From Patagioenas fasciata (lineage: Eukaryota; Chordata; Aves; Columbiformes; Columbidae): DNA of 64,000 bases. Made by a program: the position numbers and the translations under genes. Below, one piece after another: positions 59,401 to 64,000 of this stretch (position 1 is its first letter; every line of letters starts with the position of its first letter). The notes beneath the pieces are model-generated. The model had not been told where the DNA came from. It searched no databases and saw nothing but the letters and a program-made list of their open reading frames with translations. The DNA lies in the NCBI RefSeq assembly GCF_037038585.1, contig NC_092520.1:147125104-147189103 (forward strand), given 5' to 3'.

Positions 59401-61203
59401 CAGTTTGAGTGCAAGTACAAAGGATAATACTGAGAGAGATGGTTTGATTAACTTATTACCTTTATTCTTGTGGTGTTCTAATTACGAGGGTTTTGTTACT
59501 GATTTTTAGAAAAGGCATGCTCACAGAGAAATGACTGGGTTCTTTATAACCAACAAGATTCCTTCAAGTATGCAAAGAAGCTACAGAGTATGCTGAGATG
59601 GTAAAAGAGAAAGCTCAGTACTACGTTTATGTACACTTCTCTAGAATCTAAAGGTTTGTAAAAAAAAAATAACCACACAATATCCACATTAGGAGAACTA
59701 ACAGTATATGTTACTTTCAGATAGGAATATTTCAGTCCTTACAATACAAAACCTAAAAGTAACATTTTAGTCCACTGTGAACCCCTGCTGAAAAAAGTAT
59801 TATTAAACAGAATTATTAAACAAACCACGTAAGAAGGACAGGAAAGTTAATCTGAAAAATATTCTACATGTCGTTCAACTACTTTGTAGATTTTTTGCTG
59901 TTATTTCTGCAAAAAATTATTGATGATGTGCTCTTCATGATGTTATGACTGTCACACTAACAAATAGCATCCAATTCCTCTTTTGTATTATCCCACCTGC
60001 ACATATACTCCTGTTGTCACCTTCCTGATTCTGCAAGGTCTTTTCTGGTGTACTTCTTTTCTTGTTCCATAACTGTACAAAATCTGCCACAATATATCAC
60101 CATCTATGGCTTAGTGCCCAGTGACTACCACGTTACACAAAATAGAAAAAACTGAGTTTTAAGGATGTGCATGAGACTCAAAGAAAACAGGTCAGAGAGA
60201 TCCTCACACTGATTCAGAACCAGTAAAGGACCTTCCATGTGGCACAGAGCCCTGTCAAAATGCAACCAACACGTAATAACTCTGGACTACATAACTTAAT
60301 AGATCCATACAGCTTTCAGAACTCATGTTAGTATCGCCAGACTGAGCGACACTGCTAAAAGCTCTGAGCTTCGGTGTAACACACACTTGCTCAGAGATTA
60401 TTTACCCAGAAGAGTACAATTTCATTTTCTTCACTAACCATAATCTATTTCTCACTGCAAATTTACTTTAACAATCCATATCTGAAGCAGTTTATAAGAA
60501 CTGATTTGAATTAAACCTCAAATATCCACAGTAAACAAGAACAATCTTTTTTCTTTGAAAGACACATAGCTACAATCAGAAGCATGTCAAATTCTTTCCT
60601 CCCTTTTATCAACCAACGTGTCCTGTTTCCCATCTCTCACTTTACTCAACAGAGGAGCATGTGCTGAATCAATTTAACTAAATATCAGCTCTGTTTTGAC
60701 AGCAAAGGCCCAAATACAAGCTTTATATATAATTTTCGGTAACTGAGCACGCTTATAGACCACGGCCAAAACGTCAAGGTCGTAAAAGGAATTCAACCTT
60801 TTAGCCTACAAGGCAGCATTTCATTTGCCGTGATTTTGACAGTCCCGGGCAGACAACCCACTGCACCGCTACACCGGCAGCCTGAGCCAACCCCACGCAG
60901 GCATTAGGGCAGCAAACCCCAGTTCTCTAAAGAGAAGGAAGCAAGCAGTTATCTTCACCAGCTGCTTTTCAGGCGCTGCCCTACGAGTTCCCTCACCCGC
61001 TCCCCACCGAGAGCGCCCCGCGGTGAGCGCAGGCAGGCCGCTGACACCGTGCAGGCTCGGGCCGAGAGCGCAAGGGCAGCCTGGTTCCACCGCGACTCAG
61101 CGGGGAGAAGCGGCACTCCGGCCCCTGGGCGGCGGTGACACTCACCTGCCCTTGGCAACAAGAGGCCGCGGGGAACCCGGGAGCAGCGAGCCACAGCCGC
61201 CAT
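41294..61203 (-). CDS. NDUFA9: NDUFA9, mitochondrial complex I 39-kDa accessory subunit (whole gene, 11 coding exons)
   Basis: An accessory subunit of NADH:ubiquinone oxidoreductase on the matrix side, near the joint between the Q-module and the membrane arm. It binds NADPH structurally and helps assembly and stability. The joined exons give 1143 nt, 380 residues plus stop (human about 377). Residues 1 to about 35 are Arg-rich with no acidic residues ([19 protein letters not shown]), a mitochondrial presequence. The SDR-like glycine motif GATGFLGRY lies at 63-71, followed by [16 protein letters not shown] and SHLNASMKS. The C terminus ([20 protein letters not shown] then [15 protein letters not shown]) is characteristic of NDUFA9. 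All exon borders are AG/GT and all phases agree. Ubiquitous expression is expected from the CpG-island promoter. Confidence 0.97.
41465..44088. other. NDUFA9 intron 10
   Basis: Contains the TA-flanked inverted-repeat element at 43894-43971 and an A run near 42642-42658. The 138-codon open frame at 41602-42018 has no family signature. Confidence 0.85.
43894..43971. mobile_element. 78-bp mariner-like MITE (terminal inverted repeats, TA flanks)
   Basis: The 25-bp arms (43894-43918 and 43947-43971) match at 22 of 25 positions as inverted repeats. Both share the core TTTCAAAAAGATGGAC. The element is flanked by TA on both sides (43892-43893, 43972-43973), the target duplication of Tc1/mariner elements. 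The 28-bp centre has no coding capacity. I do not recognise the exact family. Confidence 0.6.
44089..44155 (-). CDS. NDUFA9: NDUFA9 coding exon 10
   Basis: Acceptor TATTCACAG, donor GTAAGT. It encodes [20 protein letters not shown] followed by DR. A second possible AG four bases in would break the frame. Confidence 0.93.
44156..46123. other. NDUFA9 intron 9
   Basis: No mobile element, exon or RNA gene recognised. Confidence 0.85.
46124..46219 (-). CDS. NDUFA9: NDUFA9 coding exon 9
   Basis: Acceptor TTTTCTTTCAG, donor GTAAGT. It encodes [20 protein letters not shown] followed by [11 protein letters not shown], a proline-rich block conserved in NDUFA9. Confidence 0.94.
46220..50603. other. 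NDUFA9 intron 8
   Basis: Contains the LTR-like repeat at about 46500-47233, T-rich or A-rich runs near 47870-47915, 48132-48148 and 48453-48469, and a CAAA patch near 48945-48985. No exon recognised. Confidence 0.8.
46500..47233 (+). mobile_element. putative solo LTR of an avian endogenous retrovirus
   Basis: A GC-richer block inside an AT-rich intron. Its order of landmarks (GGCTGCAGCCCATGGAAGGG, GAGGAGGAAGAAGGAGCAGAG, TTTATTTCACACTATT, GTTGGATCTGTTTGGCCCAT, GTGGGCATTTGGCTGCTGGC, ending in GACCCACCACA) is one I associate with a common avian LTR family. It starts TG and ends CA, as LTRs do. No gag, pol or env coding sequence adjoins it, so it would be a solo LTR. Family identity is from memory, and no target duplication was confirmed. 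Confidence 0.5.
50604..50680 (-). CDS. NDUFA9: NDUFA9 coding exon 8
   Basis: Acceptor GTTTCTCACAG, donor GTAGGT. It encodes [20 protein letters not shown] followed by TYALA and part of a Gly codon. The intron to exon 7 is only 151 bp. Confidence 0.93.
50832..50899 (-). CDS. NDUFA9: NDUFA9 coding exon 7
   Basis: Acceptor CTTTTTATTAG, donor GTAAGT. It encodes [20 protein letters not shown] followed by IY. Confidence 0.93.
50900..51624. other. NDUFA9 intron 6
   Basis: Contains a CAAA-rich patch near 51358-51422. Nothing else recognised. Confidence 0.85.
51625..51727 (-). CDS. NDUFA9: NDUFA9 coding exon 6
   Basis: Acceptor TGAATGATAG, donor GTATGT. It encodes [20 protein letters not shown] followed by [14 protein letters not shown], a conserved NDUFA9 block. 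The acceptor is not pyrimidine-rich, but phase and homology support it. Confidence 0.93.
51728..52889. other. NDUFA9 intron 5
   Basis: Contains an A/CAAA-rich patch near 52782-52850. Nothing else recognised. Confidence 0.85.
52890..53031 (-). CDS. NDUFA9: NDUFA9 coding exon 5
   Basis: Acceptor CCTTGTTCTAG, donor GTAAGC. It encodes [20 protein letters not shown] and [20 protein letters not shown], then RSK. Confidence 0.95.
53032..55745. other. NDUFA9 intron 4
   Basis: Contains a (CA)n run near 55254-55273 and an A-rich run at about 55707-55742 that abuts the exon 4 donor. No exon or mobile element recognised. Confidence 0.85.
55254..55273. repeat. (CA)n microsatellite
   Basis: About ten CA units in NDUFA9 intron 4. 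Confidence 0.9.
55746..55837 (-). CDS. NDUFA9: NDUFA9 coding exon 4
   Basis: Acceptor TGGTTACAG, donor GTAATT. It encodes [20 protein letters not shown] followed by [10 protein letters not shown] and two bases of a Lys codon. Confidence 0.95.
56029..56126 (-). CDS. NDUFA9: NDUFA9 coding exon 3
   Basis: Acceptor ACACTTAG, donor GTAAGT. It encodes [20 protein letters not shown] followed by [11 protein letters not shown]. The YRC segment follows beta-2 of the Rossmann fold, where cofactor choice is set in related proteins. Confidence 0.95.
56127..56927. other. NDUFA9 intron 2
   Basis: AT-rich, no recognised feature. Intron 3 (55838-56028) is short and also plain. Confidence 0.85.
56928..57098 (-). 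CDS. NDUFA9: NDUFA9 coding exon 2 (Rossmann glycine motif)
   Basis: Acceptor TGTTGTAG, donor GTAATA. It encodes the end of the presequence, then [20 protein letters not shown] and [18 protein letters not shown] with the nucleotide-binding glycine motif. Confidence 0.95.
57099..61145. other. NDUFA9 intron 1
   Basis: A 4-kb first intron, AT-rich except for its start in the CpG island, with a CAAA patch near 58765-58825. No exon or mobile element recognised. Confidence 0.8.
61146..61203 (-). CDS. NDUFA9: NDUFA9 coding exon 1 (start, presequence)
   Basis: ATG at 61203-61201 lies inside an AAGATGGCGGC motif. It encodes [19 protein letters not shown] and ends after one base of the next codon at donor GTGAGT. 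The exon sits within the CpG-rich island. Confidence 0.93.
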
Positions 61204-61206
61204 CTT
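61196..61206 (-). promoter_or_regulatory. YY1 site overlapping the NDUFA9 start codon
   Basis: AAGATGGCGGC on the minus strand is the textbook YY1 consensus found just downstream of transcription starts. The ATG is the NDUFA9 initiation codon. It implies a very short 5'UTR. Confidence 0.7.
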
Positions 61207-61243
61207 GCCTTACCCACCAACCCTCGCGCCGGACGGCACGCGA

Positions 61244-61252
61244 AGAAGGTCA
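61244..61252 (+). promoter_or_regulatory. ERR/nuclear-receptor half site
   Basis: AGAAGGTCA differs at one position from the extended ERR element TNAAGGTCA, about 45 bp upstream of the ATG. Such sites are common in respiratory-chain gene promoters. Confidence 0.35.
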
Positions 61253-61340
61253 AATCTCTCCCCCGCGGCGTGCGCAAAAGCAACACAACGAGAGTGGGGA
61301 AGGAGAAGTAGTACGCACGCGTAGTCCCAGCCGTCGCAAC

Positions 61341-61350
61341 ACGCATGCGT
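61341..61350. promoter_or_regulatory. NRF1-like palindrome
   Basis: ACGCATGCGT closely resembles the core of the NRF1 site (GCGCATGCGC), about 140 bp upstream of the ATG. Confidence 0.45.
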
Positions 61351-61562
61351 GTGTGAACACTGTTTACCTTCTCTCGAAGGGCGGGCTTGGTGGGCGGAGC
61401 TGCGAGCACATGAGGCCCCGCCCCCGCGGTTGGGCCCCGCCCACCCTCCGGCTTTGGGGGCCGCGGTGCCGGGCGGGGGTTCTCTCAGCCGGGATCGGGC
61501 CCACCTCCGCGTCCTCTGGGCACGGTTGCGGGCAGTCGTAGTCCCTGGCAGCCGAGTAAAAC

Positions 61563-62428
61563 ACCGGCACAGGTTGCCCAGAGGGGTGGTAGATGGGCCA
61601 TTCCTGGAGAGCAGTGTAGGGGAAAGGGACCTGAGGGTCCTGGTGGACAGCAGGATGACCTTGAGCCAGCACTGTGCCCTTGTGGCCAGGAAGGCCAATG
61701 GCATCCTGGGGTGTATTAGAAGAGGGGTGGTTAGTAGGTCGAGAGAGGTTCTCCTCCCCCTCTACTCTGCCCTGGTGAGACCACATCTGGGATATTGTGT
61801 CCAGTTCTGGGCCCCTCCAGTCAAGAAGGACAGGGAACTGCTGGAGAGGGTCCAGTACAGAGCAACAAAGGTGATTAAGGGAGTGGAGCATCTCCTGTAT
61901 GAGGAAAGGCTGAGGGAGCTGAAGCTCTTTAGTTTGGAGAAGAGAAGACTGAGGGGTGACCTTATTAATGTTTACAAATATATAAAGGGTGAGTGTCACG
62001 AGAATGGAGCGAGGCTCTTCTCAGTGACAATCAACAGTAACACAAGGGGTGATGGGTTCAAACTGGAATACAAGAGGTTCCACTTAAATTTGAGAAGAAA
62101 CTTCTTCTCAGTGAGGGTGACAGAACACTGAAATAGGCTGCCCAGAGAGGTTGTGGAGTCTCCTACTCTGGAGACATTCAAAACAAGTCTGGACGCCTTC
62201 CTGTGTAGCCTCATCTAAGTGTTCCTGCTCCGGCAGGCGGATTGGACTAGATGATCTTTTGAAGTCCCTTCCAATACCTAACATTCTATGATTCTGTGTG
62301 TGATTCACAGCCAGACTGGACTGGGCTCTGAGAAGCCTGATAGTTGAAGATGTCCGAGCTCATTTAGGGAGGCTGGACTAGATGACCCTTGAAGGTCCCC
62401 TCCAACCCAAACTATTCAGTGATTCTAT
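61563..62428 (+). mobile_element. older CR1 3' fragment split by a younger CR1
   Basis: The left piece (about 61563-61606) reads AGGTTGCCCAGAGGGGTGGT and AGATGGGCCATTCCTGGAGA. The right piece (about 62302-62428) continues with GCCAGACTGGACTGGGCTCT and ends GGACTAGATGACCCTTGAAG...CAGTGATTCTATG. Together they form one ordinary CR1 tail cut by the insertion at 61607-62301. Confidence 0.8.
61607..62301 (+). mobile_element. young CR1 3' fragment nested in the older CR1
   Basis: Matches the last about 700 bp of the 14.5-kb CR1, starting at the equivalent of about 17930 (GAGAGCAGTGTAGGG). The frame keeps [20 protein letters not shown] and [20 protein letters not shown] and then meets a stop (TGA) where the family has a Trp codon. 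The 3' end is ATTCTATGATTCTGTG. Confidence 0.88.
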
Positions 62429-63788
62429 GGTGGACTGGAGCCCAGCCAGCCCCTGGTGGACACGGCAGCCGGGGTGTGAGCACTGTGGCGGGGAATGCCA
62501 CAGAGTCTGGGCCAGGCAGGGGGAAGGACACTTGAGGTCATGGGCTCAGAGCTCTGGAGAGTGGGACGGAAGTTTGGAAGAACCTAAGACAGGAATTTCA
62601 CAGTAGGGGTTACCCCCAACGTTTACAGGTGCATGTGAAAACCCCAAGCTTAAATATTTATTTCTCTCTCTCGGGGAAATGCTCTTTCTCAGTTCCTTGT
62701 GCCTGCTTCCGAGTGCCTGTCAAGCAGGAAAGCAGCCAAGTCCAACAATTAAATGACAGTAACTTTGGCCACTGCTGAGCTGGACTGATTGAAAACATTT
62801 TCAGTAACTCATTACTTATGCCTTGAATTACCTGGCCTCATTAAATTAGCCTTTAAATGGGCATTAAAGAATTTTATGATTACAGACATGCAACTATTCT
62901 AAAATTCCTAACTCCCTCTGTCAGCCAAGGTCTTCAACATTTCACTGAGACTTTTTCCCCTAAGCAAGTGCTGCTGTGAATGTTGCATCACGATCACACA
63001 CAGGGCACTCTAAATCTGCCACTCGCACTATTATAACCTCGTTTTTCCCATGGGTTCCCATTGCTTTTTAGCCTGCATTGAATACAAATGGCCATTCTTT
63101 TGTAACCTGGCTTACACCACTGTAGCCAGTGCTCATATTCACAAAAATGTTTTTAAAACATCAGTGCAGTAAAAGACAGAGCAGTAAGAGAATATTTCTA
63201 GCAATTTGGTACAGACTCCAAAATAGTCAATTTTAACTCAACTCGTTTTCTGACACAGATCTTAAGGGACAGTTCTGCCAAAGCTGTGGCATAGCAGGTA
63301 GTTTAGGGGTTTAGGCAGAAATCTGGATGGTCTGTGAACTCTTGTCACCTCCAGCTTTCAGTGACAACAGACAGGTGCACATCAAACTAAACATGCTCAT
63401 CCCTTTTTACTGGTAGCTGGGAACCACAGCAGCAAGTCCCCTCCATCTCCTACTCTCAAACTACCTAAACACCACTGCTCTCTCCACGTTCCTCATGCCT
63501 GATGGTCTCACCAGAGCTTTTCTGAGTGGCCCAGCTTGCTTCACCACTTTTGGGAAATCCAGTTTGTACCTTTGTGCTTAAATACGGTATGAAACATCTG
63601 ATGCTTACAGTGTGTATTTATATGTAATGGGTGCTCATGGAAAGTGGTGGGAATTTACCAGGCGAAACTGGGTACCTATTTTCATTTCAGAACTGGCGCA
63701 CAGCTACATGAAGGCAACTGTCCAACTCCAGTATCTCACAAAGACATTTTGTTCTTGATCCAAGTCAGAATCTCTTGCTGTGGAGGCT
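62429..63788. other. unannotated flank upstream of NDUFA9
   Basis: The first about 200 bp are GC-richer with no recognised identity; the remainder is AT-rich. No exon, RNA gene or repeat was recognised. Confidence 0.6.
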
Positions 63789-63789
63789 T

Positions 63790-64000
63790 AGAATCATAGA
63801 ATCATGGAATCATTTTAGTTGGAATAGACCCTCAAGATCATTAAGTCCAACCATAACCTAACTCTGGCACTAAACCGTGTTCCTAAGAACCTCGTCTAAA
63901 TGCCTTTTAAACACCTCCAGGTATGGTGACTCCCCCTGGGCAGCCTGTTCCACTGCTTCACAACTCTTTCCATGAAGAAATTTTTCCTGATATCCAACTT
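63790..64000 (-). mobile_element. CR1 3' fragment, cut by the window edge
   Basis: Begins with tail octamers (GAATCATAGAATCATGGAAT) and continues CTCAAGATCATTAAGTCCAA, then CCTGGGCAGCCTGTTCCACT, the reverse complement of a CR1 end. It resembles the inverted fragment at 25832-26402. Confidence 0.92.

Larger units (their letters stand above)
60950..61540. promoter_or_regulatory. CpG island / NDUFA9 promoter
   Basis: The only extended CG-dense stretch in the window, spanning exon 1 and about 340 bp upstream. It contains YY1-, NRF1- and ERR-like motifs and no TATA box, fitting a broadly expressed nuclear gene for a mitochondrial protein. It ends where CR1 sequence begins. It could be bidirectional, but no opposite gene is visible in the 2.8 kb that follow. 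Confidence 0.85.

Noticed and set aside
61023-61541. 172-residue plus-strand open frame in the CpG island
   Set aside because: Long stop-free runs are expected in GC-rich DNA. Composition is Arg/Gly/Pro-rich with no domain, and it overlaps NDUFA9 exon 1 in antisense.
61349-62131. 260-residue plus-strand open frame
   Set aside because: A chance fusion of GC-rich promoter sequence with CR1 ORF2 remnant; no independent protein family signature.
1-64000. A novel multi-gene defence, biosynthetic or toxin system
   Set aside because: All supported coding sequence is explained by two conserved vertebrate genes and CR1 elements. No unexplained gene cluster remains.

Overview
The window is vertebrate nuclear DNA and almost certainly from a bird. 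Two spliced genes with GT-AG introns lie among many copies of the CR1 LINE, the dominant avian retrotransposon, together with (CAAA)n and A-rich tracts and one LTR-like repeat. Nothing suggests bacterial, phage or organellar DNA. I cannot name the species.

Both genes are on the minus strand, so they read from high to low coordinates. GALNT8-like (27684 down to 5463) has 11 coding exons whose splice phases all agree. It encodes a complete 637-residue type II membrane protein of the polypeptide N-acetylgalactosaminyltransferase family: signal anchor, stem, catalytic domain with a DxH motif, and C-terminal ricin-type lectin domain. NDUFA9 (61203 down to 41294) also has 11 coding exons with agreeing phases. 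It encodes a complete 380-residue mitochondrial complex I accessory subunit with an SDR-type nucleotide-binding fold. The two genes are adjacent in tandem, as in human 12p13, but they do not share a pathway: one acts in the Golgi, the other in mitochondria.

Layout: 1-5462 is downstream of GALNT8, with its 3'UTR at the right-hand end. 5463-27684 is GALNT8; its introns hold a near full-length CR1 (about 14528-18627), a young CR1 tail (19372-19752) and a CR1 inserted backwards into an older CR1 (about 25600-27075). 27.7-41.0 kb is intergenic, with a possible TATA-type GALNT8 promoter at its left edge and a run of plus-strand CR1 fragments at 32.2-37.8 kb. 41.3-61.2 kb is NDUFA9; its introns hold a putative endogenous-retrovirus LTR (about 46.5-47.2 kb) and a 78-bp TA-flanked inverted-repeat element (43894-43971). 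60.95-61.54 kb is the CpG-rich NDUFA9 promoter with YY1-, NRF1- and ERR-like sites. Beyond it lie a CR1 inside a CR1 (61.56-62.43 kb), about 1.3 kb with no recognised feature, and a minus-strand CR1 cut by the window edge.

I found no new multi-gene system. The most noteworthy items are the near full-length CR1 with a long ORF1 and only two visible frame breaks in ORF2, the nested CR1 insertions, the small mariner-like inverted-repeat element, and the YY1 site overlapping the NDUFA9 start codon.
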